A stretch of DNA of 64,000 bases from Bacillota bacterium. Lineage in GTDB: Bacteria; Bacillota; Clostridia; Lachnospirales; Lachnospiraceae. Position numbers and translations under genes: made by a program. Numbering within the stretch: position 1 is the stretch's first letter; the number at the start of each line of letters is the position of its first letter. The notes under the pieces were generated by a model. It ran no database searches. It was not told where the DNA came from and worked only from the letters and a program-made list of their open reading frames with translations. Positions 33,733 through 42,095 of this stretch are shown piece after piece. The DNA lies in assembly GCA_023421075.1 (NCBI GenBank), contig JAEZUM010000084.1:1-64000 (forward strand), in the 5' to 3' direction.

Positions 33733-34827
33733 ATGAAAAGAGCCATAGTATTTGTTTTTCTATGCTTCACTGTACTAGTAATGTTACCTAAGACGACAGC
33801 TCGTGCACAGGAGAATTTACTGATCAATGGAAATGCTGAGAATGAGATGACCGGGTGGGTAGATCCTGATAGTTTTTGGTTTCCTAGCGCACCGATTACT
33901 CCTATGGAAGGACAGTACTTTTTCTGGCCAAGCAAAAAGGCTTGTAATACCAGTTATATTTATCAGGATATTGACTTAACCTCTTATGAAGCCGGAACCT
34001 GGGTGGAATTATCCGGTTGGCTGGCGAATTGGGATCAATCACCGAATGATGAAGCCATATTGCAGCTTGAATTCTTGGATTCGAAGGGTGCGGTTCTAAA
34101 GGCACTTTCCAGATCACAACGTAATCCGGCATGGACACAGCATACGATAAGAACTCAGATGATGAATTCTGCGGTAACCGCCAGAGTGAAGTTAATAGCT
34201 AATCGCTATGTAGGTAGTGACAATGATGCCTATTTCGATGATTTATCCTTTTCCGTTTTAGAAGGCAGCTATCAAACAGTCTATATCACTGGAAGCAAAT
34301 CAACCGCCAAATCAGGTGATGTCATAAAGCTGAAAGCGAATAACGGACTGACCACAGATCCGAAGAAATATACCTGGACCAGTTCCTATGATGCATTGGC
34401 TAAGGTCAATGAAGCAGGTGAGGTTACATTCAAAGGCTCAAATTCAGAAGAAGTCGCAATTTATGCAAAGGACAAAGAAAGTAATATTGTTGGAGTTTTT
34501 TATATTAACTCCGATAAGATAAATGACTCACCGGCTCCGTCTCAAGTGAAATCGTTGAGAAAAGGAAAGGTTACTAAGAATGCGATAACTGTACAATGGG
34601 ATAAAAGTAAGGGAGCGCAAGGATATTATGTTTACCAATATAACACGGCTACGAAGAAGTGGGTATTGGTTGGCACCGTAAAGGATAGTAATACTACCAG
34701 CTTTACAATTCAGAAACTTAAAAGTGCAACACCCTATAAACTAAAGGTAGCAGCTTATGTAACTTATGGCAAAGAGTCTTATTCAGGGGTTTATTCAAAG
34801 ACGATTACCGTAACTACATCAAAATAA
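33733..34827 (+). CDS. Secreted carbohydrate-binding/Ig-like/FN3 protein
   Basis: A 364-residue exported protein with a signal peptide (about residues 1-26, ending T-A-R-A-Q). Domains in order: a CBM-like beta-sandwich (ENLLINGNAENEMTGW through AYFDDLSF, about 27-175), a bacterial Ig-like domain (about 180-270) and an FN3 domain (about 275-364, QGYYVYQYN, TPYKLKVAAY). There is no catalytic domain, SLH or sortase signal. A role in binding cell-surface or plant glycans is inferred from architecture. Confidence 0.75.
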   Translation: MKRAIVFVFLCFTVLVMLPKTTARAQENLLINGNAENEMTGWVDPDSFWFPSAPITPMEGQYFFWPSKKACNTSYIYQDIDLTSYEAGTWVELSGWLANWDQSPNDEAILQLEFLDSKGAVLKALSRSQRNPAWTQHTIRTQMMNSAVTARVKLIANRYVGSDNDAYFDDLSFSVLEGSYQTVYITGSKSTAKSGDVIKLKANNGLTTDPKKYTWTSSYDALAKVNEAGEVTFKGSNSEEVAIYAKDKESNIVGVFYINSDKINDSPAPSQVKSLRKGKVTKNAITVQWDKSKGAQGYYVYQYNTATKKWVLVGTVKDSNTTSFTIQKLKSATPYKLKVAAYVTYGKESYSGVYSKTITVTTSK

Positions 34828-34866
34828 TAATTGCGTTAATAATATATCTTAAACTTAACAAATAAA

Positions 34867-34925
34867 AGCGCCTCCTTAGGTAGATGGTTATAGGATATTA
34901 ACCGTTTCCTAAGGAGGAGCTTTTT
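34867..34925 (+). terminator. Rho-independent terminator, possibly branched
   Basis: AGCGCCTCCTTAGG (34867-34880) pairs with CCTAAGGAGGAGCT (34908-34921), followed by TTTTT. The 27-base loop contains its own small stem (GGTTA/TAACC). It separates the secreted protein from the van cluster. Confidence 0.8.
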
Positions 34926-35045
34926 CTGTTATAAGGTTTACTTGATCGAAAGATAGATTGGACAAATCTGATAATATTTGATAAGTTATATAATGTAAAT
35001 TATTATTAAAACCACCTCGAGGGATGGAGTAATGGGGTTAACGGT

Positions 35046-35744
35046 ATGAGTGAGAGTATTTTAATTGTAGATGATGAGAAAGAGATCGCGGACCTGATGG
35101 AATTGTATCTGAAAAATGATGGGTATCAGGTCTATAAGTTCTATTCCGGATTTGAGGCATTAGAATGTATTAATACGAGAAGGCTGGATCTTGCAATATT
35201 GGATGTCATGTTGCCTGACATTGATGGCTTTCACATCTGCCAGAAGATCAGGGAACAATACTTCTTTCCGGTTATTATGTTAACCGCTAAGGTTGAGGAT
35301 ATGGATAAAATTATGGGGCTTACGCTAGGTGCTGATGATTATATCACAAAGCCCTTCAACCCATTGGAGGTTGTAGCCCGGGTTAAAACACAGTTAAGAC
35401 GGTATATGCGTTATAATCATTCCGAAGGGATAGAAGCGCCGATTCTGAACGAGTATGATTTCAGAGGTCTGGTGATTAACAAGGATACACACAAATGTTT
35501 ATTATATGGAAAACCGCTTGTACTGACACCGATCGAGTTTTCTATTATATGGTATCTGTGTGAGCATAAGGGTAAGGTGGTATCTTCGGAAGAGCTGTTT
35601 GAGGCTGTCTGGGGAGAAAAATATCTGGATAATAATAACACGGTCATGGCACATATCGGACGAATTCGTGAGAAAATGAAGGATTCCTCGAAAAATCCTA
35701 AGTTTATTAAGACTGTCTGGGGGGTTGGTTATCAAATTGAATAG
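35046..35744 (+). CDS. vanR: VanR-type OmpR-family response regulator
   Basis: A 232-residue regulator: receiver domain with phospho-Asp53 (ILDVMLPDIDG) and K in TKPFNP, then a winged-helix domain (LTPIEFSIIWYLCEHKGKVVSSEELFEAVWG...). It overlaps the kinase start by 20 bases. Its location upstream of vanG, vanXY and vanT genes makes VanR the natural assignment, although sequence alone is shared with many OmpR regulators. A TATAAT -10 (34989-34994) lies about 50 bases upstream without a clear -35. Confidence 0.8.
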   Translation: MSESILIVDDEKEIADLMELYLKNDGYQVYKFYSGFEALECINTRRLDLAILDVMLPDIDGFHICQKIREQYFFPVIMLTAKVEDMDKIMGLTLGADDYITKPFNPLEVVARVKTQLRRYMRYNHSEGIEAPILNEYDFRGLVINKDTHKCLLYGKPLVLTPIEFSIIWYLCEHKGKVVSSEELFEAVWGEKYLDNNNTVMAHIGRIREKMKDSSKNPKFIKTVWGVGYQIE

Positions 35745-36834
35745 AAGAAAAGTAAATTTCAAAAAGGCCTTGTCCCTTCGTATTCTGACCAGATTCTTTA
35801 TTGCAGTGATGATATATTCGGTCATAATGATTGCTTTATTTGCGCTATCAAGGATTTTCTTACGGCAGTTTATTTGGTATGACAGTAATCCCCTATACCG
35901 AGTATTCAATTTAATCGAAGATCGATACATTTTATTTTTTGTCATCATTTTGGGAATTGGATATCTGTGTATTTTTCTTCATTACTGGTTGAAGACCTTA
36001 GGTTACCTGGAAAATATAATTCAGGCGACAGAAGCAATCTACAATACCAAGGGCGAACTCATCGAGCTGCCATCCGAATTAAAGGAAGTAGAGTATCAGA
36101 TGAATCAAATCATGATGGATATTCAGAATAATGAACGGGCAGCGAAGGAAGCAGAGCAGAGGAAGAATGATCTGGTGGTATATCTTGCGCATGATTTAAA
36201 GACACCGCTTACCTCGGTAATCGGATATCTCACCTTATTAAAAGAAGAGCAACAGATTTCAGAGGAGCTTCGAGAGAAATATCTCTCGATATCACTGGAT
36301 AAGGCAGAACGTCTCGAAGACCTGATCAATGAATTCTTTGAGATAACCCGTTTTAATCTTACGAATCTGACGCTTGAGCTGAGTAAAATTAATCTTACCC
36401 GCATGCTGGAGCAGATTGTTTATGAGTTTGGACCGATGCTTGCTGAGAAGGATTTAGTCTGTAATATCAATGCGGCCCCGGATATTATGATAAAATGTGA
36501 TGTTAATAAGATGCAACGTGTCTTTGATAATCTTCTTCGCAATGCCATCAATTACAGCTTCCCCGAGGGTGTGATTCAGATCTCGGTGGCACAGCATGAT
36601 ACAGGACTTAACATAAGCTTTTTAAATCATGGAAATACGATACCTTCCGAAAAGCTTGAGAGAATATTTGAGCAGTTCTACCGTCTAGACACCGCAAGAA
36701 CGTCAAAAACCGGTGGCGCAGGACTCGGACTTGCCATAGCGAAGGAGATTGTTGAGCTTCATAGGGGGTCCATAAGTGCAGTAAGCGAAAATGAAGTGAT
36801 CGAATTTATAATTAACCTACCTGAGCTTTCGTAG
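35725..36834 (+). CDS. vanS: VanS-type sensor histidine kinase
   Basis: A 369-residue kinase starting from TTG within the end of the regulator gene. Two membrane helices (about residues 18-42 and 68-90) are followed by a HAMP-like linker, a dimerisation box LAHDLKTPLTSVIGYL, and an ATPase domain with DNLLRNAINYS and GAGLGLAIAKEIV. The short extracytoplasmic loop is typical of VanS-like sensors. It presumably responds to a glycopeptide or wall stress and phosphorylates the preceding regulator. Confidence 0.82.
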   Translation: MVIKLNRRKVNFKKALSLRILTRFFIAVMIYSVIMIALFALSRIFLRQFIWYDSNPLYRVFNLIEDRYILFFVIILGIGYLCIFLHYWLKTLGYLENIIQATEAIYNTKGELIELPSELKEVEYQMNQIMMDIQNNERAAKEAEQRKNDLVVYLAHDLKTPLTSVIGYLTLLKEEQQISEELREKYLSISLDKAERLEDLINEFFEITRFNLTNLTLELSKINLTRMLEQIVYEFGPMLAEKDLVCNINAAPDIMIKCDVNKMQRVFDNLLRNAINYSFPEGVIQISVAQHDTGLNISFLNHGNTIPSEKLERIFEQFYRLDTARTSKTGGAGLGLAIAKEIVELHRGSISAVSENEVIEFIINLPELS

Positions 36835-36890
36835 GAAAAATGTAAGAATTTATTAGGAAAATAGATAGCTTTCATAAAGAAAAAGCGAAT

Positions 36891-36948
36891 AAAAAGCATT
36901 CTCACGTCTGGTAATATTAGATTACCAAGGACAAGAGGATGCTTTTTT
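36891..36948 (+). terminator. Compound hairpin between vanS and vanG
   Basis: GCATTCTC (36896-36903) pairs with GAGGATGC (36935-36942) with one T-G pair, followed by TTTTTT. Inside lies a perfect TGGTAAT / ATTACCA stem. It can end the vanRS transcript or act as an attenuator before the resistance genes. Confidence 0.7.
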
Positions 36949-37015
36949 CAGTGGGAAAGAAATACTAAGGCAGACTCATTATTTGTTCCTATCAAATAGG
37001 AGAAGGAGAAGAACG

Positions 37016-38068
37016 ATGAGAAAGAGAACGATCGCAATCATTTTTGGGGGATGCTCCAGTGAGTACCCGGTATCCCTGCAATCTGCGTATTCAATCATTT
37101 CTAATATGGATGCAAGGCGCTATGAGACAGTCTTAGTCGGAATTACAAAGGAAGGCTCCTGGTTTCGGTACTATGGATCGATTGACAAGATTCAACAGGA
37201 CACCTGGCATTTACAAGGAGAGGAATGCATACCGATTGTGATTTCACCGAATCGTGATCTTCACGGAATGATAGAGTTTCGACAAGAAGGAATGCATTAT
37301 ATCAAAATTGATGCAGTATTTCCGGTCCTACATGGCAAGAACGGAGAGGATGGAACAATTCAAGGACTCATCGAGTTGGCAGGCATTCCTTTGATCGGAT
37401 GCGGTACCTTAAGCTCAGCATTATGTATGGACAAGTATAGAGCGCATAGAATGGTTACGGCGGAAGGAATCAGTACGCCAAGATCAATCGTTATGACAAA
37501 ACAATATGATAACTCGGTTCTCTATGATAAGACTAAGGAATTGACATATCCCGTTTTTGTAAAACCGGTGAAAGCAGGATCCTCCATTGGGATTACAAAG
37601 GTGTATGAAAAAATGGATTTATCAAAAGCTGTAAAGAAGGCATTCTCTTATGATAATGAAATTATTATAGAGGAAAATATCGAGGGCTTCGAGGTTGGGT
37701 GCGCTATTCTAGGAAATCATGATTTGATTATAGGAGAAGTTGATGAGATAGAGCTTTCAGAGGGATTTTTCGATTTTGAAGAAAAATATACATTGAAATC
37801 ATCCAGAATTCATATGCCGGCCAGGATTGATCAGCAGACTGCGGACCATATCAAACATACTGCAAAGAAGATTTATAAGATACTTGGTTGCACGGGCTTT
37901 GCCAGAGTGGATATGTTTCTGACTCCGGATCAGAGGATTGTATTCAATGAAGTGAATACAATACCGGGCTTTACCTCACATAGCCGTTATCCCAATATGA
38001 TGAAGGAGATCGGGCTTCCTTTTGAGGAGCTGCTAACCAAATTGATTGAATTGGGGATGAATCGATGA
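37016..38068 (+). CDS. vanG: D-alanine--D-serine ligase
   Basis: A 350-residue D-Ala-D-X ligase. The ATG at 37016 follows AGGAGAAGGAGA; an upstream in-frame start at 36983 is rejected. Compared with VanG from memory, blocks such as VDAVFPVLHGKNGEDGTIQG, GCGTLSSALCMDKYRAH, KPVKAGSSIGITKV, GFEVGCAILG, DEIELSEGFFDFEEKYTLKSS and FNEVNTIPGFTSHSRYPNMM match closely. The ligand loop (EKYTLKSS) is that of D-Ser ligases, not D-Lac or D-Ala enzymes. The product, D-Ala-D-Ser, lowers vancomycin affinity of peptidoglycan precursors. Confidence 0.93.
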   Translation: MRKRTIAIIFGGCSSEYPVSLQSAYSIISNMDARRYETVLVGITKEGSWFRYYGSIDKIQQDTWHLQGEECIPIVISPNRDLHGMIEFRQEGMHYIKIDAVFPVLHGKNGEDGTIQGLIELAGIPLIGCGTLSSALCMDKYRAHRMVTAEGISTPRSIVMTKQYDNSVLYDKTKELTYPVFVKPVKAGSSIGITKVYEKMDLSKAVKKAFSYDNEIIIEENIEGFEVGCAILGNHDLIIGEVDEIELSEGFFDFEEKYTLKSSRIHMPARIDQQTADHIKHTAKKIYKILGCTGFARVDMFLTPDQRIVFNEVNTIPGFTSHSRYPNMMKEIGLPFEELLTKLIELGMNR

Positions 38069-38823
38069 AAGCGATTACCCTTCCTAAGACTGATATTCAT
38101 AAAGGCAGCCTAATCCTGATTAATAAAGCTTACCCTTTGGTAAGTCAAGAGGTCATGAAGTATCGATCCCTTTCTCAGGTTAGTAGACAAGGAGCAAATG
38201 TTCTATTGGAAATGAAAACGGCAGCAGTATTAACACATGTGATGGAAAAGCTGCAGTGTCAGGAGGAAATCATACCGGTAAGTGGTTACCGGACCCTTCA
38301 GGAGCAGCAGAGAATTTATGAGGATTCGTTGAAAGCAAACGGTAGTGAATTTACAGAAAAATATGTTGCCCTGCCGGGTCATAGTGAGCATCAGACCGGA
38401 CTAGCAATTGATTTGGCTTTCAATCAGGAGAATATAGATTTCATACGACCGGAATTTCCTTATGAGGGAGTATGCAATGTATTCCGTGAGAAGGCATTGC
38501 AGTGTGGATTCGTAGAACGATATCCGAGGCAAAAGGAGTCAATTACCGGGATAGCTCATGAACCATGGCATTTTCGATATGTTGGCTATCCACATTCCTT
38601 GATTATGCAGGAGAATAATCTGACCTTGGAGGAGTATGTAGCGTTCATAAAACAATATCACGAGGAAGGGCAGAATTATGTTGTGAAGATAAACCGACAG
38701 GAAATTGAGGTTTTCTATGTAGGTGCTCATGACACCCTTACAAGGATTGATCTGCCGGATGACGCGATTTATCAGGTCTCCGGTAATAATGTCGATGGTT
38801 TCATCGTTACCTTATGGAGGTAG
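38065..38823 (+). CDS. vanXY: VanXY-type D,D-dipeptidase/carboxypeptidase
   Basis: A 252-residue zinc peptidase of the VanY/VanX superfamily with SGYRTLQEQQ, the SEHQTGLAIDLA motif (His109, Asp116) and EPWHFRYVG (Glu166, His169), which are the zinc and catalytic residues. There is no membrane anchor, so it is cytoplasmic, as VanXY enzymes are. It removes D-Ala-D-Ala dipeptide and trims pentapeptide ends. Its ATG overlaps the vanG stop by 4 bases, showing tight coupling. Confidence 0.9.
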   Translation: MKAITLPKTDIHKGSLILINKAYPLVSQEVMKYRSLSQVSRQGANVLLEMKTAAVLTHVMEKLQCQEEIIPVSGYRTLQEQQRIYEDSLKANGSEFTEKYVALPGHSEHQTGLAIDLAFNQENIDFIRPEFPYEGVCNVFREKALQCGFVERYPRQKESITGIAHEPWHFRYVGYPHSLIMQENNLTLEEYVAFIKQYHEEGQNYVVKINRQEIEVFYVGAHDTLTRIDLPDDAIYQVSGNNVDGFIVTLWR

Positions 38824-38828
38824 TTGCC

Positions 38829-40028
38829 ATGATACAAACACAGGTTTATGACGCCAAGGCGGAACGACTGCCAAAAAGTATGAAATCTAGAGCGAGCAAT
38901 GTAGTCGATCATAGAAAAGGTCGGTCGTGGCTTGAAATCAGTACAGAGAATCTAAGATATAATGCAAATCTTTTAAGAAATCTTATGCCACCGGGCTGCG
39001 AAATGATGGCGGTAGTAAAAGCAAATGCTTATGGTCACGGAGCGGTCAAGGTATCAAAATGTATGAATGAGATCGGAGTAAGAGCCTTTGCAGTGGCAAC
39101 GATTGATGAAGGAATTGAGCTGAGAAGAAATGGGATACAAGGGGAAATCTTGATTCTAGGTTATACCGATGTCTCCAGAGCGAAGGAGTTACATCACTAT
39201 AATTTAATACAAACAATAATCGATTATTATTACGCACTGTTGTTGAACAACAGCCAATATCCAATTCAGGCGCATATTAAGATCGATACCGGTATGCATC
39301 GATTGGGTATTTGCGTTGAAGAAGCGGACCGGGTAGCAGAGGTTTTTTGCCTGGATGGATTAGAGGTGAGCGGAATATATACTCACTTGTGTGTAGCAGA
39401 TAACTTAGAAGCGGAAGAGGTCAAATACACACAGGGGCAGATAGAGCGTTTTTATATGTTACTTGAGTTCCTTAAGGATAGGGGGATTACTATACCGAAG
39501 GTACACATCCAAAGCAGCTATGGACTGTTGAATTACCCTGAGCTGAGATGTGATTATGTTCGCATTGGAATAGCACTATATGGTTCACTAAGTTCTGAGG
39601 GAGATAAAACAAGACGATCGGCACAGCTACGACCGGTTCTATCCCTGAAGGCAAAAGTTATCCTGATCAGAGAGGTAGCCTCCGGCGAGAGTGTAGGCTA
39701 TGGAAGAGATTTTATCTTACGAGAAGGCAGCAGGGTAGCAGTAGTGCCGGTCGGATACGCAGATGGGATTCCTCGTAATCTATCCTACGGAAGAGGGAAA
39801 GTATTGCTGCATGGGAGAAGTGCTCCGGTAATCGGAAGAATCTGCATGGACCAGCTATTGATTGATGTGACTGAGATACCTGAAGCTAAACCGGGGGATG
39901 TGGCCACCCTAATCGGCACGGATGGGCAGTTAGAAATTCCGGCCACGAAAGTTGCTAAAAGAGCAGGAAGTATTACGAATGAGCTATTCAGTCGTCTGGG
40001 AGGGCGTTTAGAAAGAGTATATAGATAG
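38829..40028 (+). CDS. vanT: Soluble serine/alanine racemase (VanT catalytic domain only)
   Basis: A 399-residue PLP racemase, starting at the ATG 7 bases after GGAGG. PLP-Lys64 lies in VVKANAYGHG and catalytic Tyr291 in SVGYGRDF; ICMDQ and the C-terminal RVYR are family landmarks. In this position it should make D-Ser for VanG. Known VanT proteins carry an N-terminal membrane domain of about 300 residues; here only about 35 extra residues precede the racemase fold. It is therefore a membrane-free VanT or an ordinary alanine racemase recruited to the cluster. Confidence 0.85.
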   Translation: MIQTQVYDAKAERLPKSMKSRASNVVDHRKGRSWLEISTENLRYNANLLRNLMPPGCEMMAVVKANAYGHGAVKVSKCMNEIGVRAFAVATIDEGIELRRNGIQGEILILGYTDVSRAKELHHYNLIQTIIDYYYALLLNNSQYPIQAHIKIDTGMHRLGICVEEADRVAEVFCLDGLEVSGIYTHLCVADNLEAEEVKYTQGQIERFYMLLEFLKDRGITIPKVHIQSSYGLLNYPELRCDYVRIGIALYGSLSSEGDKTRRSAQLRPVLSLKAKVILIREVASGESVGYGRDFILREGSRVAVVPVGYADGIPRNLSYGRGKVLLHGRSAPVIGRICMDQLLIDVTEIPEAKPGDVATLIGTDGQLEIPATKVAKRAGSITNELFSRLGGRLERVYR

Positions 40029-40034
40029 TTAGAT

Positions 40035-40060
40035 AAGGGGCTGCAGCTACAGCCCCTTTC
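40035..40060. terminator. Bidirectional terminator between vanT and the 60-residue gene
   Basis: A perfect stem AAGGGGCTG / CAGCCCCTT with a 6-base loop, T-rich on the right and A-rich on the left, between convergent genes. Confidence 0.75.
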
Positions 40061-40063
40061 CAT

Positions 40064-40246
40064 TTAGTTTGATGTAATTCTTGGCTTGGGGCCTTCCCCC
40101 GGCGGTGTATAGAAGGGGTCATTTGCTGCACTGTTGGATGCAGTTTTGGAACGATGATCCGTATGAGTTACATTTTTGTCACTGAGGTTACTGTCTTCTG
40201 CACTACTTTTGCCTTGTCTTTTTGAGGATACGTCTTTGCTGTTCAT
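40064..40246 (-). CDS. Small hydrophilic protein (60 residues)
   Basis: A 60-residue, highly polar protein rich in Ser, Lys, Asp and Asn and without hydrophobic segments, ending P-x-I-T-S-N. AAAGGAG lies about 10 bases upstream of the ATG, supporting expression. It is probably intrinsically disordered. I do not recognise the family. Confidence 0.55.
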   Translation of the reverse strand: MNSKDVSSKRQGKSSAEDSNLSDKNVTHTDHRSKTASNSAANDPFYTPPGEGPKPRITSN

Positions 40247-40389
40247 AATTTATGCTCCTTTCGTTTTTATGTAGTGTTTGTAGAACAGAATATATTATAC
40301 AAATCTTCGTGAAGCAATGTGGATGAGAGGCCCTCGACTATCGCTGGGAAGGATTTCATCCTGTCAGCAAATGTTGAGAATTGATAAGC

Positions 40390-41076
40390 TTATATCCGGA
40401 TTCTGCCTTTGGTGAATGATACCTTTATTAACATATATATTCCGGTAAAGAATTCGAAAGGAACATAGGGGATGAATAGAGCAAAAGGTACTTCTACTCC
40501 AAAGAGAGATAAGGGTACCCCAATGAGAACGAAAGGTACCGTAAGTAAGCCCCAAAGAGCAAGCCACCTTGGAATGATCGCAGCCTTCATTAATAAATAG
40601 TAGAAGAGTAGTGCACCAAGGCCAAATGGTATAATTGCTATTTTAGCTGCAATATCCCTGCAGGACAGCAAAGCATACCCTAGCATCTCAAGTCCAGCCG
40701 TTCCATCTGCCATAGATTGCTGACTGACCTTCACTAAGCCAAGTAAAAAGACCTGACTAATAACAATAAGTACAGCTTCCAACAGGTAGAAGCTTAATGC
40801 AGCCAATGCCATTGTTTTATTAATATAGCCTGCAATCTGATAAATTGCTATTCCAAGTATAATGATGACCAGAGCGGTTACGATCTGCAGGAGAATACCA
40901 CTGTAAATCCGATCGATATTATTTACCAGATTGCCCATTGTCATGTTAATGTCATCCTTTGCTACATAGGGTTCATACAAAACAGCACCACCGATCAGAG
41001 ATGTCATGGCCTGAACAAATAAAGAAACACCTAATAATTTTGTTGGGCTACTTGTTACATATTCTTCTGAATTCAT
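40390..41076 (-). CDS. DUF4386 family membrane protein
   Basis: A 228-residue protein with about six membrane helices; the ATG at 41076 is preferred because GGAGG lies 7 bases upstream (an in-frame ATG 12 bases earlier contains it). IPFGLGALLFYYLLMKAAIIPRWLALWGL followed by a final E-F-F-x-G-I-Y helix is the DUF4386 signature. Divergent from a TetR gene with two operator-like sites between them. Function unknown; family members are often TetR-controlled. Confidence 0.82.
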   Translation of the reverse strand: MNSEEYVTSSPTKLLGVSLFVQAMTSLIGGAVLYEPYVAKDDINMTMGNLVNNIDRIYSGILLQIVTALVIIILGIAIYQIAGYINKTMALAALSFYLLEAVLIVISQVFLLGLVKVSQQSMADGTAGLEMLGYALLSCRDIAAKIAIIPFGLGALLFYYLLMKAAIIPRWLALWGLLTVPFVLIGVPLSLFGVEVPFALFIPYVPFEFFTGIYMLIKVSFTKGRIRI

Positions 41077-41120
41077 ATTGTCCTCCATTAAAATTTGTTG
41101 TTTTTTTGATTGTTGTTAAT

Positions 41121-41136
41121 TATACTATACAGTGTA
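41121..41136. promoter_or_regulatory. TetR operator-like palindrome 1
   Basis: TATACT-ATAC-AGTGTA: inverted half-sites with a 4-base spacer, one mismatch from perfect. It has the same form as the site at 41161. Confidence 0.6.
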
Positions 41137-41160
41137 AGTAGATTAAAGTCAATAGATAAT

Positions 41161-41176
41161 TACACTATACGGTGTA
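41161..41176. promoter_or_regulatory. TetR operator-like palindrome 2
   Basis: TACACT-ATAC-GGTGTA, sharing the ATAC centre with site 1 and placed 40 bases away in the divergent TetR/DUF4386 intergenic region. Confidence 0.65.
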
Positions 41177-41202
41177 GTTTACAATATGGAGGAAATTACA
41201 AC

Positions 41203-41811
41203 ATGATGCAGAGTATAAGCCGCGATAAAAGTAAAAAAAGAGCAACGATTCTGGATGGTGCAATTGATGTTTTTATTAGTATGGGGTATGAGCTTGCCAG
41301 TATGGACAAAATAGCTGAGACGGCGGGGGTCTCTAAGCGAACCGTATATAACCACTTTGGCAGTAAGGAGAATTTATTTCAAGCAATTGTCGATGATTTT
41401 TTGGCACAGCGTCAAAGCTTAAAAACAATAGTATATAATCCGGAGGAAGCACTGGCAGAGCAATTAATAGCTTTTGCCAATGCAGAAATTTTTTTGATAG
41501 ATTCTCCGAAACGTCTGGGGTTATCGAGATTCTTGACCAGAGTATTTCTCAATGATATACAATATGCCAGAGAAACGGTTGCAAAATATCCGCCTTCTTA
41601 TAATATGCTGCTAGATTGGCTCAAGGCGGCTGAACAAGATAATAAAATTAAATCCGATAATCTGTTACTTACTGCCAGAGTATTCTACGCAATGATTGAA
41701 GGAGCCATTACGTACCCGGCTCTTTTTAGTGAACGAATTAATAAGTCGGCGGTCGAACCAATATTAGTCGAGATTATCGCGACGTTCCTCGCAAGGTATG
41801 GCAATGAATAA
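41203..41811 (+). CDS. TetR-family transcriptional regulator
   Basis: A 202-residue regulator; the ATG at 41203 follows GGAGG, and an upstream in-frame start at 41110 lacks a ribosome site and would cover the operators. The N-terminal DNA-binding domain has the classic MDKIAETAGVSKRTVYNHFGSKENLF segment, followed by a TetR_C-type helical ligand domain. It probably represses itself and the divergent DUF4386 gene through the paired TACACT palindromes. Confidence 0.9.
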   Translation: MMQSISRDKSKKRATILDGAIDVFISMGYELASMDKIAETAGVSKRTVYNHFGSKENLFQAIVDDFLAQRQSLKTIVYNPEEALAEQLIAFANAEIFLIDSPKRLGLSRFLTRVFLNDIQYARETVAKYPPSYNMLLDWLKAAEQDNKIKSDNLLLTARVFYAMIEGAITYPALFSERINKSAVEPILVEIIATFLARYGNE

Positions 41812-41877
41812 ATATGTGAATAGGTAGTATAGTAATAAAGATAGTAAATTACAAAACACGATTAAGGAAGGTTCCAT

Positions 41878-42027
41878 ATGAGTAGCAGCGAAGAATATGA
41901 CGAAAATACATTACAAGATATCATTGATCTAATCAACCAAGAAATAAATAAACATTATGAGGAGAATTTTATTGCAGGCTTAGAAAGAGCAAAAGAAATT
42001 ATCAACGAATATTTTGAACTATTATGA
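41878..42027 (+). CDS. Small acidic protein (49 residues)
   Basis: An ORF of 49 codons, MSSSEEYDENTLQDIIDL..., preceded by AAGGAAGG with good spacing. The product is acidic, helical and soluble, with a heptad-like pattern of Leu/Ile. It sits between the TetR and MarR genes and ends 11 bases before the MarR promoter palindrome. Family not recognised; the ribosome site and composition favour a real small protein. Confidence 0.5.
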   Translation: MSSSEEYDENTLQDIIDLINQEINKHYEENFIAGLERAKEIINEYFELL

Positions 42028-42032
42028 AACGA

Positions 42033-42082
42033 TTGACATACACTAGATTCAGTGTATAATAATAGTTAGTCAGACTAACTAT
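42033..42082 (+). promoter_or_regulatory. MarR-gene promoter with two palindromes
   Basis: TTGACA (42033-42038) and TATAAT (42055-42060) are 16 bases apart. The spacer holds ATACACT-N6-AGTGTAT (42038-42057), whose half-sites equal those of the TetR sites upstream. Just after the -10 is a perfect palindrome with 10-base arms ATAGTTAGTC/GACTAACTAT (42062-42082), a likely MarR operator. Confidence 0.75.
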
Positions 42083-42095
42083 TATGAGGTGAAGA

